From: Psychrobacter glacincola | GTDB lineage: Bacteria; Pseudomonadota; Gammaproteobacteria; Pseudomonadales; Moraxellaceae | Assembly (NCBI RefSeq): GCF_904846075.1 | Contig: NZ_CAJGZH010000001.1 | Span: 558,001 to 622,000, forward strand | Direction: 5' to 3' | DNA: 64,000 bases | Shown: positions 27,011-37,179 of the stretch, in pieces | Numbering within the stretch: the stretch's first letter is position 1 | Layout of the letters: every line of letters begins with the position of its first letter | Made by a program: the position numbers and the translations under genes | The notes under the pieces: model-generated | What the model saw: the letters and a program-made list of their open reading frames with translations, nothing else | Databases searched by the model: none | What the model was told of the DNA's origin: nothing

Positions 27011-27090
27011 TTTTACCTAACTGGGTTCAAAAGTCTTTATAAGTAAAGAAAATTAAGCTCAATTGTTTGCTGTATTAGCACATGACTCAA

Positions 27091-29310
27091 TTACAATGAG
27101 GCGATTGCTGCATTGAATAGCGTGCTTGGACGCATCGCTTGTTCAGCCAATGCTTCGTCGGCCAAGTAGTAGCCTTTCAGGTCTACAGGCTTGCCTTGCG
27201 CTTCATTGAACTGTTTGATGATAGCGTCTTCACTGCTCTCAAGCTTTTGCGCCAGCGGTGCGAACTGTGCTTTTAGATCAGCATCTTTGTCCTGTGCTGC
27301 CAGCTCTTGCGCCCAGTACATCGCTAGATAAAAATGACTGCCGCGGTTATCAATCTCACCCGTTTTACGTGATGGGCCTTTGTTGTTCAGCAGCAGTTTT
27401 TCTGTCGCCGTATCTAGCGTATCCGCCAAGATTTGCGCTTTAGCATTGTTATCGTGACTGGCCAAATGCTCTAGAGAGACGGTCAAGGCTAAGAACTCAC
27501 CCAATGAATCCCAACGTAAATGGTTCTCTTCTAGTAGCTGTTGAACGTGCTTAGGTGCAGAACCACCAGCGCCCGTTTCAAACAAACCGCCGCCTTTCAT
27601 TAATGGTACGACTGACAGCATTTTCGCACTGGTTCCTAATTCTAAAATTGGGAACAAGTCAGTCAAGTAATCACGTAAAATATTACCGGTCGCAGAGATA
27701 GTATCCAGACCACGGGCAACGCGCTCTAGCGTATAACGCATCGCACGAACCTGTGACATGATTTCAATATGCAGGCCTGTAGTATCATGATCTTTTAAGT
27801 AAGTTTGAACTTTTTTGATCAGCTCGTTTTCGTGTGGACGGTAAGGGTCTAGCCAAAAGATAACTGGTGTATCTGATTCACGGGCACGGCGTACCGCAAG
27901 TTTCACCCAATCTTGGATAGGCTCATCTTTAACCTGACACATGCGCCAGATGTCACCGTTTTCAACCTGCTGCTCAAGCAATACCTCATCAGTATCTTCA
28001 TCGACAATACGAGCCAATCCTGAACCACTCGCCTCAAAAGTCTTGTCATGCGAGCCATACTCTTCGGCTTTTTGTGCCATCAAACCAACGTTAGGAACCG
28101 TACCCATCGTCGTTGGATCAAAATTGCCATGCCATTTACAGAAGTTAATCATTTCTTGATAGATACGCGCAAAAGTAGACTCAGGCATGACGGCTTTACA
28201 GTCATACATTTTGCCATCAGCACCCCACATTTTACCGCCTGAGCGAATCATCGCTGGCATAGACGCATCAACAATCACATCACTTGGTGAATGGAAGTTG
28301 GTGATACCTTTTGATGAGTCAACCATCGCTAGGCGTGGACGATGCACTTGGCAAGCATGTAAATCGCGTTCGATTTCTTCACGCTTACTGGCAGGTAGCT
28401 CAGCGATTTTTTCGTACAAACTTGCCATGCCGTTATTGACGTTGATACCTAACTCGTCAAAGAAAGCGCCATGCTTATTAAAGGCATCTTTATAGTAAGT
28501 TTTGACCGCATGACCAAACACGATAGGATGCGATACTTTCATCATCGTGGCTTTTACGTGCAGTGAAAACAAGATACCAGCTTCGCGGCAATCTTCCATT
28601 TCACGCTCATAAAACTCAAGCAATGATTTTTTGCTCATAAACATTAAGTCGATGACTTCTTTGTCCAGCAAGGCAATGCCTGTTTTGAAGACATGAATAG
28701 TGCCATCTTCAGCCACGCGTTCCATACGTACAGTACGTGCTTTATCCAAAGTGATAGATTGCTCACCAGCATAGAAATCGCCACTGTGCATGTGCGATAC
28801 GTGGGTCTGTGACCATTGCTTCCATTCACCCATAGAGTGTGGATGCTTGCGTGCATAGTTTTTAACCGCTTTTGGCGCACGGCGATCTGAGTTGCCTTCA
28901 CGCAATACTGGGTTGACAGAACTGCCCAAGCTTTTGCCGTAACGCTTACGGATCTCTTCTTCTTCTTCTGTCTTAGGATCATCTGGAAAATCAGGGATAG
29001 CGTAGCCTTTGCTTTGTAATTCTTTGATACAAGCTTTTAGCTGTCCAACAGAAGCACTGATATTAGGCAGTTTAATAATATTGGTATCTGGATCTTGAGT
29101 CAGACGACCCAGCTCAGCTAGATTATCAGGGACGCGCTGCTCTTCCGTTAAGTACTCTGGGAACTCAGCCAACACACGGGCAGCAACAGAGATATCGCTG
29201 GTTTCAACTTCGATGCCTGCTGTTTGAGTAAAGGCTTTTACAATTGGCAAAAATGATAAGGTTGCTAGCGCTGGTGCTTCGTCAGTTTTTGTATAAATAA
29301 TTTTAGACAT
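27091..29310 (-). CDS. NADP-dependent isocitrate dehydrogenase, monomeric type (IDH-II)
   Basis: 739-aa monomeric isozyme with the same reaction as icd but an unrelated large single-chain structure. Typical motifs are visible: [20 protein letters not shown] at the start, [23 protein letters not shown]-like [42 protein letters not shown], and [29 protein letters not shown] near the C-terminus. Length is diagnostic. In cold-adapted relatives IDH-II is often cold-active and differently regulated from the dimeric enzyme. AAGGA lies before the ATG at 29310. No aceK or glyoxylate genes are nearby. Confidence 0.96.
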   Translation of the reverse strand: MSKIIYTKTDEAPALATLSFLPIVKAFTQTAGIEVETSDISVAARVLAEFPEYLTEEQRVPDNLAELGRLTQDPDTNIIKLPNISASVGQLKACIKELQSKGYAIPDFPDDPKTEEEEEIRKRYGKSLGSSVNPVLREGNSDRRAPKAVKNYARKHPHSMGEWKQWSQTHVSHMHSGDFYAGEQSITLDKARTVRMERVAEDGTIHVFKTGIALLDKEVIDLMFMSKKSLLEFYEREMEDCREAGILFSLHVKATMMKVSHPIVFGHAVKTYYKDAFNKHGAFFDELGINVNNGMASLYEKIAELPASKREEIERDLHACQVHRPRLAMVDSSKGITNFHSPSDVIVDASMPAMIRSGGKMWGADGKMYDCKAVMPESTFARIYQEMINFCKWHGNFDPTTMGTVPNVGLMAQKAEEYGSHDKTFEASGSGLARIVDEDTDEVLLEQQVENGDIWRMCQVKDEPIQDWVKLAVRRARESDTPVIFWLDPYRPHENELIKKVQTYLKDHDTTGLHIEIMSQVRAMRYTLERVARGLDTISATGNILRDYLTDLFPILELGTSAKMLSVVPLMKGGGLFETGAGGSAPKHVQQLLEENHLRWDSLGEFLALTVSLEHLASHDNNAKAQILADTLDTATEKLLLNNKGPSRKTGEIDNRGSHFYLAMYWAQELAAQDKDADLKAQFAPLAQKLESSEDAIIKQFNEAQGKPVDLKGYYLADEALAEQAMRPSTLFNAAIASL

Positions 29311-30044
29311 TAGTTGGGCATTCCTTTTAGTTGTAATTAATAATAAGGCTCAAATATAAGTTAATAATTCCATGCAGTTCTGACGTAATAATGAATCATG
29401 CAACGATACTAAATAATGTGTCGCGAGTTTTTTGTAGCCAGTTTCTTGAAAACCATCGAGTCTGCTTAGAATTTTTCTTCGTTAAGCGGCAGTTTGACTG
29501 TCTTGTCTGAACGACCTGCTCATATGAATGACTTAAAAATAGAGTGCGGACGCTACATCATAGTTAACTGATTATAAATCTGATACGATGTCAATATCGC
29601 ATAATGAACTAAGTGTAGTGTTTTCGGTTGTTTCTAATATGTCTTAATTACATTAAGCTGTTAAGAGCCTTATTCTACCAGTCATCGATAAAAATTTCAT
29701 CCTTTCTATACAAACACTGCCTGCTAATATTCGTCATAAAACGATGAATAATACAATCATTATTCAAAAAACTGCCAGTCATATCATAGATATGAGTCGT
29801 GACTAAGTGATTCTTACTCTCATTGCAGCAATGAGCTGACAAACCAAATCATCTATGTTTTTAGAGATGACTTTACTGGGATAGCTTTTATTATCGAGAG
29901 CGCATTGTTATCTATTTTATTCGTAATATCTGAAAATTATGAGAGCATAATTGTGACAGAGTTTGAGTAGAATTTTGCTAGGCCAGTCATATACGAAACA
30001 AGGTATAAAAAACTACGCCCATATAAAAATAAATAGTGAGTATT
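29311..30044. other. 730-bp intergenic region upstream of both IDH-II and the DUF482 gene
   Basis: AT-rich and free of supported genes. It holds the promoters of two divergent genes. I see no tRNA, no long repeat and no strong hairpin. Its length would permit a regulatory RNA but I cannot identify one. Confidence 0.4.
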
Positions 30045-31403
30045 ATGAGTTTACAATATGCATTACTCAATGACACCAGCTGGCAGAGTCAAGCAGACTG
30101 GCAAACCCCCGATACCCCTTTTATGTCATTTGCTTTTTGGCAAGCGTTAGCTGACACTGGTGCGATTGGTGAGCAGGCAGGCTGGTTGCCGCTATTTGTG
30201 TTAGTACATCGTGTCGCAGATAGTCAAAGCGACAGCTCGATAGACCACGCTGATCATAGCGAAAACCATAGTGAAAACCATTCTGCGATTAATGAAGCTG
30301 CGCATCCTGTGGCGGTGTTGCCAGTATTCTTCAAAGGTCATCATCGCGGCGAGTTTGTGTTTGACCATTCATGGGCAGAAGCCTATGCGCGTTATGGTGT
30401 GGATTATTATCCAAGGCTGGTTACCAGCGTGCCCTATACACCGATTACGGGTCAGCGGCTTTGGTTGGCAAAAGGTGAGACGTTAACCACCGATATCATA
30501 AAGACAGCTATCGCAGGCGTCGATGATATTGCTCAGCAAGTAGGTGCTTCGAGTTGGCATGGATTATTCATCACGCCTGAATTGGCTACAATTGCGACGG
30601 CATCCATGCCTACTGATATTGATATAGCGCATTTGCTCACCGCTCAGGATAATGGTTTAGAATCAACCGCAATTGACATGCCTATACTGGAACGTCAAGG
30701 CTGTCAATTCTTATGGCAAAATAAAGACTTGCTACAAGACGGCCAACCGTTTGCTGATTTTGAAGCATTCTTAGCGACGCTAAAAGCCAAAAAACGCAAA
30801 ACCATCCGTGCTGAGCGTCGTAAGGTTGCCGAGCAAGGCATCAGCTGCCAGCGTAAATGCGGTGATGCGATTACCGATGAGGACTGGAAAGCCTTTTATC
30901 ATTGTTATGTGATGACCTATGCAGTACGTGGACAACAGCCTTATTTGACGATAGATTTTTTTATGGCACTGGCAGCGACTATGTCTGAGCACTTAATGCT
31001 CGCACAAGCGTTAGATGCCTCTGGAGAAATTATCGCCAGTAGCTTGTTTTTATACGATGATCGCCATAGCGAAAATGCCACTCTTTATGGTCGCTATTGG
31101 GGAGCACTGGGTGAGTACGACAGCTTACACTTTGAGCTGTGTTATTATCAAGGTATTGAGTTTGCCGTCGAGCAAGGGCTTAAGTATTTTGATCCGGGTA
31201 CGCAAGGGGAGCATAAGCTGGTTCGTGGTTTTATTCCAACGACGACACACTCTATCCACCGTATTTATGACCCACGTTTTGTGCCAGCTATCGCCAATTT
31301 TTGCGTCCAAGACCGTGAGCATATGGCGCAGTATCGTCAGCAAGCGTTTGAGGCATTGCCCTTTAATGCGGATAATATGCCAGCCTTTGATACCAATCAA
31401 TAG
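30045..31403 (+). CDS. DUF482 / FemAB-like GNAT-fold acyltransferase-like protein
   Basis: About 452 aa. The middle and C-terminal half match the family once named peptidogalycan biosynthesis/recognition: FLATLKAKKRKTIRAERRKV, LTIDFFMALAATM, ATLYGRYWGA, HFELCYYQGIEFAVEQGLKYF and the near-invariant DPGTQGEHKLVRGF. These proteins have a double GNAT fold like FemAB transferases, but the acyl donor and target are unknown. The run of S/D/H-rich residues near 70-90 is an insertion in a variable loop. The ATG at 30045 is preferred to a GTG at 30036. ubiC starts 65 bases downstream. Confidence 0.8.
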   Translation: MSLQYALLNDTSWQSQADWQTPDTPFMSFAFWQALADTGAIGEQAGWLPLFVLVHRVADSQSDSSIDHADHSENHSENHSAINEAAHPVAVLPVFFKGHHRGEFVFDHSWAEAYARYGVDYYPRLVTSVPYTPITGQRLWLAKGETLTTDIIKTAIAGVDDIAQQVGASSWHGLFITPELATIATASMPTDIDIAHLLTAQDNGLESTAIDMPILERQGCQFLWQNKDLLQDGQPFADFEAFLATLKAKKRKTIRAERRKVAEQGISCQRKCGDAITDEDWKAFYHCYVMTYAVRGQQPYLTIDFFMALAATMSEHLMLAQALDASGEIIASSLFLYDDRHSENATLYGRYWGALGEYDSLHFELCYYQGIEFAVEQGLKYFDPGTQGEHKLVRGFIPTTTHSIHRIYDPRFVPAIANFCVQDREHMAQYRQQAFEALPFNADNMPAFDTNQ

Positions 31404-31468
31404 GCTTTGCTTAATACGCCTGACGCTCGCTTTCTTTTTTATTATTATGTCACTATTAGCCGTTAACT

Positions 31469-31972
31469 ATGTCCAGTACTCCTTTTATTTGTCTTACCCA
31501 TTTTTCTCCTCCTAGTGAGCTACTCTCGTGGCTCAATGTCGCAGGCTCTCTCACGGCGGTGTTGGAAGTGAAAGCAGGGCAGCCCTTGCGCGTGGAGCGT
31601 AGCTTTGAGGGTTACCGATTGCTGTCATTGGCACAAAAAAAACAATTGAATGTCACAGGTGCCATGCTGAATCGTCCCATGCTAGCATGGGTGCGTGAAG
31701 CGCAACTATATGGCAATGACGCACGCCCGTGGGTGGCCGCGCAAAGTATCTTTCCGTTACCCAGTCTCAAAGGTCACGCCCGCCGTCTACAGCAACTCAA
31801 AGGTACACCCATCGGTTATGTGTTATTTAAACGCAGTCGAACCTTACCCAATCAGCGTTTTATCCAGCAGACTGCTGAAGGTTGGCAACGGCAAACACGT
31901 TATGATTGGTATGGTCGCCAGCTGCTGATCAGCGAAACTTTCTTGCCAGCATTTGTCGCTACTGACAGTTAA
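31469..31972 (+). CDS. ubiC: Chorismate--pyruvate lyase
   Basis: First committed step of ubiquinone synthesis: chorismate to 4-hydroxybenzoate and pyruvate. 167 aa, as in E. coli UbiC (165). The product-binding Arg is in AWVREAQLYGND and the essential Glu near the C-terminus in LLISETFLPAFV. WVAAQSIFP and TPIGYVLFK also fit the family. The next ubiquinone gene, ubiA, is not adjacent, unlike in E. coli. Probably cotranscribed with the gene at 30045. Confidence 0.85.
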   Translation: MSSTPFICLTHFSPPSELLSWLNVAGSLTAVLEVKAGQPLRVERSFEGYRLLSLAQKKQLNVTGAMLNRPMLAWVREAQLYGNDARPWVAAQSIFPLPSLKGHARRLQQLKGTPIGYVLFKRSRTLPNQRFIQQTAEGWQRQTRYDWYGRQLLISETFLPAFVATDS

Positions 31973-32430
31973 ATATCCATTAAGTAGCCAGTCAATAGAT
32001 AAATGTCGCTACTAATCTGTTGACCAACAACAGGCTAGGAGCAGGATGATAGCGGTAAACCATTTATTTTATTGGCTATTTATCTGCGTTATATCACCAT
32101 TTAATTCACTCAGCTTACAGTGAGGTTTTTTTGCGCTCACCGCACAAATTTTCATGTTACACTTAATGTTTAGCGATGATTTTGATGCCAGCGCGTATCG
32201 AGTTTATTGCCGAATTGGACAAGTTAATGACAGGCCTATTGCCTCTGCTTACTCCTACTTATCTTTGCTAATAGACTCAATTCACAATAATGGTCATACC
32301 ATAAAACTGAGCGTAAAAGTACCGCTGGTACTTTGAGCGACGTTGACACAGTAATCGTTTTATTGTGGGCAGCCTATAAGCTTCTTTTCAACGACATTTT
32401 TCAATGACAGTCACTACCTAGGACATCACT
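31973..32430. other. Intergenic region upstream of glyA
   Basis: About 460 bases. Holds a weak terminator-like element at 32106 and presumably the glyA promoter. I looked for a glycine riboswitch (paired G-rich aptamers) and did not recognise one. No reliable small gene. Confidence 0.4.
32106..32132 (+). terminator. Weak terminator-like hairpin downstream of ubiC
   Basis: Five-base stem TCACT / AGTGA followed shortly by T7, 134 bp after ubiC. The stem is short. Confidence 0.4.
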
Positions 32431-33687
32431 ATGTTTAAAGATATTTCTATCAAAGATTTTGATCCAGTACTTGCTGAAGCGATGGCTGCAGAAAGCGTTC
32501 GTCAAGAAAACCATATCGAATTGATTGCGTCTGAAAACTACTGCTCGCAAGCAGTGATGGAAGCGCAAGGCACAGATCTAACCAACAAATACGCTGAAGG
32601 CTATCCTGGCAAGCGTTACTATGGTGGTTGTGAGCATGTAGACGTTGTAGAGCAATTGGCGATTGATCGTGCAAAAGAGTTGTTCGGTGCTGAGTACGTC
32701 AACGTCCAGCCACATTCTGGTAGCCAAGCAAACTCTGCCGTATTTTTAGCGTTACTTGAAGCAAATGACACCGTACTAGGCATGAGCTTAGACGCAGGTG
32801 GTCACTTGACTCACGGCGCACACATTAACTTTTCAGGTCTGAACTACAATGCCGTACAGTACGGCTTGGTCGAAGGCACTGGTCTTATCGATTATGACCA
32901 AGTTGAAAGTTTGGCAAAAGAGCATAAGCCTAAAATGATTATTGCTGGTTTTTCAGCGTATTCACAGGTAGTCGATTGGGCACGTTTCCGTGAAATCGCT
33001 GATGAAGTTGGTGCTTATTTGCTAGTAGATATGGCGCACGTTGCTGGTCTAGTTGCTGGTGGTGTTTATCCAAACCCAGTACCGTTCGCTGATGTGGTTA
33101 CAACGACTACGCACAAAACCTTACGTGGCCCACGTTCAGGTATGATTTTGGCACGTGATGAAGTACTTGCTAAAAAGCTGAATTCTGCCGTATTCCCAGG
33201 TAACCAAGGCGGTCCGTTGATGCATGTCATCGCGGCAAAAGCGGTTTGCTTTAAAGAAGCGTTAGAAGATAACTTTTCTACTTATCAGCAGCAAGTGGTC
33301 AAAAACGCTAAAGCGATGGCAAAAGTGGTTCAAGACCGCGGCTATGAAATCATCTCTGGCGGTACTGAAAACCATCTCATGCTGATCAGCCTCGTTAAGC
33401 AAGAAATGACGGGTAAAGAAGCGGACAAATGGCTTGGCGATGCGCATATTACTGTGAATAAAAACGCCGTACCAAATGATCCAAAATCTCCGTTCGTTAC
33501 GTCTGGTATCCGTATCGGTACGCCAGCAATCACTACTCGCGGCTTCAACGAAGCGCAAGCGGGTGATTTGGCAGGTTGGATTTGTGATGTACTAGATAGC
33601 CGCGGTGATGAAGCCGTCGCTACTGAAGTACGCGGTAAAGTAAAAGCGATCTGCAAAGAGTTACCAGTTTACGAAAAAAATCAGTAA
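32431..33687 (+). CDS. glyA: Serine hydroxymethyltransferase
   Basis: PLP enzyme interconverting serine plus tetrahydrofolate with glycine plus 5,10-methylene-tetrahydrofolate; main source of one-carbon units. 418 aa, as usual. Motifs: [35 protein letters not shown], the PLP-lysine site [14 protein letters not shown], and [16 protein letters not shown] near the end. It is monocistronic, closed by a strong terminator at 33724. Confidence 0.97.
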   Translation: MFKDISIKDFDPVLAEAMAAESVRQENHIELIASENYCSQAVMEAQGTDLTNKYAEGYPGKRYYGGCEHVDVVEQLAIDRAKELFGAEYVNVQPHSGSQANSAVFLALLEANDTVLGMSLDAGGHLTHGAHINFSGLNYNAVQYGLVEGTGLIDYDQVESLAKEHKPKMIIAGFSAYSQVVDWARFREIADEVGAYLLVDMAHVAGLVAGGVYPNPVPFADVVTTTTHKTLRGPRSGMILARDEVLAKKLNSAVFPGNQGGPLMHVIAAKAVCFKEALEDNFSTYQQQVVKNAKAMAKVVQDRGYEIISGGTENHLMLISLVKQEMTGKEADKWLGDAHITVNKNAVPNDPKSPFVTSGIRIGTPAITTRGFNEAQAGDLAGWICDVLDSRGDEAVATEVRGKVKAICKELPVYEKNQ

Positions 33688-33723
33688 GTCTTAACTGACT
33701 CTTTTTGAGAGCTGTATAACAAA

Positions 33724-33757
33724 AACCGCTTAGCTTTTGCTAGGCGGTTTTTTATTT
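33724..33757 (+). terminator. glyA terminator, first of three related hairpins
   Basis: AACCGCTTAGC TTTT GCTAGGCGGTT (one G-U pair) followed by T6 and another T-tract. Closely resembles hairpins at 34706 and 35292. Confidence 0.87.
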
Positions 33758-33778
33758 TTTTAATAAAAGGATAATTTG

Positions 33779-34519
33779 ATGATGCTACGAATTCATGCTC
33801 TTTACCATGTTGATTTTGAAGAGCTCAGCCATATCAAGCAGTGGGCAGATAATCGAGACCATAGTATTATGGTCACACGTTTTTATAAAAATGAACCATT
33901 ACCCGCGCAAGACAGTTTTGATTGGTTAGTCGTTATGGGTGGACCAATGAGCATTCATGATGAAAGTGACTTTCAGTGGCTAGCTGATGAAAAATCTTTC
34001 ATTCAGCAAAGTATTAATGACGGAAAAACCGTGATTGGTGTTTGCTTGGGTGCACAACTGATTGCAGATAGCTTGGGGGCGAAAGTTGCGCCATCAGGCA
34101 TAAAAGAGGTTGGCTGGCTGCCCATTCAATTGACCGAACAGGGGCTTGCGCATCCGCTGCTAGCAGATTTGCCAAAGAATGAATTCACTGTATTTCATTT
34201 GCATGGCGATGGTTTTGAGTGTCCCAAAGGCGCGATGCCAATTGCAACGTCACATACTTGGGCCAATCAAGGTTTTGTTTATCAAACATCAAAGCATAAA
34301 GAATTAGGTACGTGGGTGCTTGGTTGGCAATGTCATTTTGAAGTGACTAACAAGAGTATGGTAGATATGGTGTCGCATGGACAGACGTATATACAAGAAG
34401 CGATGATTGATCATCCTGACTCTGTGCAAGCGGCTGATGAGATCCTAGCACTAGGGGACACGTCTATTGCAGATAACAATGCATGGCTCTCGACCATGCT
34501 AGATAAACTAGCTAGATAA
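33779..34519 (+). CDS. Class I glutamine amidotransferase-like protein (GMP-synthase type)
   Basis: 246 aa with the triad type of class I amidotransferases: nucleophile Cys in VIGVCLGAQLIADSLGA, and His and Glu in LGWQCHFEVTNKS. The oxyanion strand is VVMGGPMSIHDES. It stands alone without a synthetase domain, like the YfeJ/GuaA-N-like stand-alone proteins, some of which hydrolyse gamma-glutamyl compounds. The substrate is unknown. An AAGG site lies eight bases before the ATG at 33779. Confidence 0.85.
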   Translation: MMLRIHALYHVDFEELSHIKQWADNRDHSIMVTRFYKNEPLPAQDSFDWLVVMGGPMSIHDESDFQWLADEKSFIQQSINDGKTVIGVCLGAQLIADSLGAKVAPSGIKEVGWLPIQLTEQGLAHPLLADLPKNEFTVFHLHGDGFECPKGAMPIATSHTWANQGFVYQTSKHKELGTWVLGWQCHFEVTNKSMVDMVSHGQTYIQEAMIDHPDSVQAADEILALGDTSIADNNAWLSTMLDKLAR

Positions 34520-34705
34520 TTCAGTGAAACGCGATTAATAATCTGTAGCAGGTGAAAATTCAGTATAAAGAAAAGCGCTAAAATGACAGATGAGCAAACC
34601 AGTCAAGACTGTGGGTTTTACTTATCTTACTTACATAATAATACTCGCTATTGATTACTTAACCTGCGACCTATCTTTTATACAATCTCATTGAACTGAA
34701 GAAAG

Positions 34706-34740
34706 AACCATTTAGCTTCTGCTAGGTGGTTTTTATTTTT
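34706..34740 (+). terminator. Second glyA-type hairpin
   Basis: AACCATTTAGC TTCT GCTAGGTGGTT then T5 A T5. The stem contains G-U pairs and one mismatch. Same layout as the glyA terminator, including a following start codon about 25-30 bases later. Confidence 0.65.
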
Positions 34741-34762
34741 AATAAGAAATAAGGGGAGTACG

Positions 34763-35218
34763 ATGCCTATTTCTACATCTATGTCATTTTGTTTTTGTAG
34801 TGTTCGTGAGGAAAATTTAGCAAGTATGCTAAATGGTAGTATTACACTTGATGAGCTAAGAGAAAATCGTGACAACCAATACTTGGATGTGAAACAAGCA
34901 TCTTTTGAACACTATACGGAAGAATTGATTGAGCTGTTGGGAGAGGGACATTACGCCTTGTGCGATCTGTTATTTTTGGCAGACAACACGCCTCTGCATG
35001 AGCAGCATGACGGGCTATTATATGATGTGGCCGTCGTGCCTAAGATTGTCAAAGCGTTTGCCGCGACAGACTTAAAAAAATTGGTACACGACATCGGTTA
35101 CCACGAAGCAGAGAGCCAAGAAGGTTTGAATACGTTTCTTGAGAATTTAAATCATGTTCATAAGTTATTTGAGTTTGCAGAAGAGAACAAGCTCAATGTG
35201 GTTAGGTTTACGCTTTAA
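34763..35218 (+). CDS. DUF1877-like (YfbM-type) protein
   Basis: 151 aa, soluble, acidic. The start STSMSFCFCSVREENLASML and the end NHVHKLFEFAEENKLNVVRFTL resemble the opening and closing elements of DUF1877. The middle DGLLYDVAVVPKIVKAFAATDLKKL is similar in order to the same family. The function of DUF1877 is not known; members turn up in polymorphic toxin and phage contexts as well as housekeeping loci. Assignment by eye only; an unrelated small protein is possible. AAGGGGAG precedes the ATG. Confidence 0.55.
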   Translation: MPISTSMSFCFCSVREENLASMLNGSITLDELRENRDNQYLDVKQASFEHYTEELIELLGEGHYALCDLLFLADNTPLHEQHDGLLYDVAVVPKIVKAFAATDLKKLVHDIGYHEAESQEGLNTFLENLNHVHKLFEFAEENKLNVVRFTL

Positions 35219-35291
35219 TATATAAAAATTTGCGTTAAGTATTTGTTACTTGAAGTACTTTAAAACTTGAGCGTCTTAGTTTGATGTGAAA

Positions 35292-35324
35292 AACCGCTCA
35301 GCTGAATGGCTAGGCGGTTTTTTT
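35292..35324 (+). terminator. Third glyA-type hairpin, after the DUF1877-like gene
   Basis: AACCGCTCAGC ... GCTAGGCGGTT followed by T7; arms nearly identical to those at 33724. Confidence 0.8.
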
Positions 35325-35424
35325 GTGATTAAAATTGGTAGTAGTTTTTGAGATTTGGGTTGAGCTTATGTTTTAATCTAGCTTTCATTTTTTGTAAAAT
35401 GACAATGTTTTGACGCAACACAAA

Positions 35425-35673
35425 CTAATCCTTCTTCAGCGCATGACTGTCTTCTAATATGCCCATAAATCTCTCATATAACCAAGGTTCAGCATCATCG
35501 ATGGCTTGGTTATATATTTTAGAGCCGATCAAGTCCACCATAAAATCGAATAAGAACTTGGCAGGCAAATTACCGATATCCAAATCAAACTCTTCGCTCA
35601 TATAATCTCTCAAATTATCTAACAGCGCTTCTTCCTCTTCCTTCGATAACTTGATAAGTTTGTCTTTACTCAT
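35425..35673 (-). CDS. DUF2164 family protein
   Basis: 82-aa acidic protein matching DUF2164: KLSKEEEEALLDNLRDYMSEEFDLDIGNLPAKFLFDFMVDLIGSKIYNQAIDDAE (positions 8-62, conserved I-G-N-L-x-A and Y-N-Q-A-I-x-D-A). The function of the family is unknown. A GAGAGAAT site precedes the ATG. It stands alone between the DUF1877-like gene and gltS. Confidence 0.88.
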   Translation of the reverse strand: MSKDKLIKLSKEEEEALLDNLRDYMSEEFDLDIGNLPAKFLFDFMVDLIGSKIYNQAIDDAEPWLYERFMGILEDSHALKKD

Positions 35674-35746
35674 ATCATTCTCTCAATACTAGGTAATGAT
35701 CTAGCTTAGTTCAATCATATCTTTATAGGAAGGTTGAATAACCAAT

Positions 35747-35782
35747 AAAAAAGGCTGGGTTACGATAGCGTAGCCCAGCCTT
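35747..35782 (-). terminator. gltS terminator
   Basis: AAGGCTGGG-T-TACG / CGTA-G-CCCAGCCTT stem followed on the reverse strand by T6, 34 bp past the gltS stop. Confidence 0.83.
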
Positions 35783-35815
35783 ATTCAGGTTAATTCGACT
35801 TTATTGCTTATCAAA

Positions 35816-37090
35816 TTACATAAACGGCAGTTTAGTAAATATCTGCAAGATCGTCGCGTTGACGATATCGACAAAGAATGCACCAACCATTGGCACAATC
35901 AAAAACGCCTTAGGCGAAGGCAGATAGCGATCCGTGACCGCCTGCATATTGGCAATCGCCGTTGGCGTCGCACCCATACCGAAACCACAATGTCCAGCTG
36001 ACAAGACCGCTGCATCATAGTCTTTACCCATCACCTTAAAGGTTATGAAATAGACATAAACGACCATAATGACCGTCTGTACCAATAAGATAATCAACAC
36101 AGGACCTGCCAAATCAGTCAGCTGCCATAGCTTCAATGACAGCAGCGCCATGGCTAAGAACAGACTCAAAGAAGCGTTACCAAATACGTCGATAGAGCGA
36201 TCAAACATATCAAAATTAAAGATAGTGGTTAAGACATTACGAATAATCACACCACCTGCCAACGCCCAAACGAAGGTAGGTAGCTCAAACCACGTGCCTT
36301 GGGCAACAAGCGTCATGACATCCGCGAAGGCCAACGCTGCGGCAAACAATGCCAATGTCTCAATAGTAGAAGAGGCGGTGATAAAGCGCATGCTATCAGG
36401 TCTTTCGAAAATTTCTTTATTGCTACTCGCTGAATCTTCATCATGTTTGGTGCTATAAAGCGACTGCGCACCAGCGACTTTTTCGATGTCACTAGGATTG
36501 GGATTGGCGGGCGTTGGTTTCAACCCCAGCTTTTGAATCAGGCGACGGGCAACAGGACCACCAATGATACCACCAGCGACTAAGCCATAGGTGGCAACGG
36601 CGATACCAAGTGTCGTTGCACCGACCACACCGTAATCTTGCTCCAAGGTGATACCCCAAGCGCCTGCCGTACCGTGACCACCAGTCAGGGCGATAGAACC
36701 TGTCACTAATCCAAGTAGTGGATCAAGTCCCAACGCGCTTGCCATGGCCACACCAACGACATCTTGCAAGACGATAAAAACGGACACAACGATGGTAAAA
36801 ATCAACAATGGCGTACCACCAGCTTTGAGTCTACTAAAATCAGCGCTCAAACCAATAGAGGCAAAAAACATCAGCATGGTCGCCGTCTGTAATCCTTGAT
36901 GAAAGTTAAAACTATATCCCCAAATGATATTTAGAATATAGACCACTATTGCTGCGACCAAACCACCAGCAACAGGCTCTGGAATGTTAAAATCTTCTAA
37001 GAATTTAATTTTCTTGACCAAAAAGCGCCCAAGCAGCAGCACTAGAGTGGCTAGTATCAGCGTGTAATAGCCGTTTAGGGTAATTTCCAT
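35816..37090 (-). CDS. gltS: Sodium/glutamate symporter
   Basis: Ten-or-more-span inner-membrane carrier importing glutamate with Na+. Family motifs include LATLVLLLGRFLVKKIKFL, the pore-loop GGHGTAGAWG, and the second pore-loop region GHCGFGMGATPTAIANMQ with the repeated GxGxG pattern. Length 424 aa versus 401 in E. coli GltS; the extra is a hydrophilic loop at about 205-230 (KHDEDSASSNKEIFERPDS). AAGGA precedes the ATG at 37090. It complements the gltIJKL importer later in the window. Confidence 0.95.
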   Translation of the reverse strand: MEITLNGYYTLILATLVLLLGRFLVKKIKFLEDFNIPEPVAGGLVAAIVVYILNIIWGYSFNFHQGLQTATMLMFFASIGLSADFSRLKAGGTPLLIFTIVVSVFIVLQDVVGVAMASALGLDPLLGLVTGSIALTGGHGTAGAWGITLEQDYGVVGATTLGIAVATYGLVAGGIIGGPVARRLIQKLGLKPTPANPNPSDIEKVAGAQSLYSTKHDEDSASSNKEIFERPDSMRFITASSTIETLALFAAALAFADVMTLVAQGTWFELPTFVWALAGGVIIRNVLTTIFNFDMFDRSIDVFGNASLSLFLAMALLSLKLWQLTDLAGPVLIILLVQTVIMVVYVYFITFKVMGKDYDAAVLSAGHCGFGMGATPTAIANMQAVTDRYLPSPKAFLIVPMVGAFFVDIVNATILQIFTKLPFM

Positions 37091-37120
37091 ATATTAATCC
37101 TTTCTATAAAAATAAATTAA

Positions 37121-37160
37121 CCTGAATTCGGGATAAATATGGTTTTATCTCGAATTCAGG
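37121..37160. terminator. 40-bp inverted repeat after the RNase-barstar cassette
   Basis: CCTGAATTCG-G-GATAAA / TTTATC-T-CGAATTCAGG: 16 of 17 pairs with a six-base loop. The reverse strand continues TTAATTTATTTTT, so it probably terminates the barstar transcript. Confidence 0.65.
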
Positions 37161-37179
37161 TTTGTGTGGTGATTGGCGA

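Noticed and set aside
32338-32430. Possible glycine riboswitch or strong promoter before glyA
   Set aside because: No tandem aptamer pattern is visible. TTGACA at 32343 and TATAAG at 32375 are 26 bases apart, too far for a sigma70 promoter.
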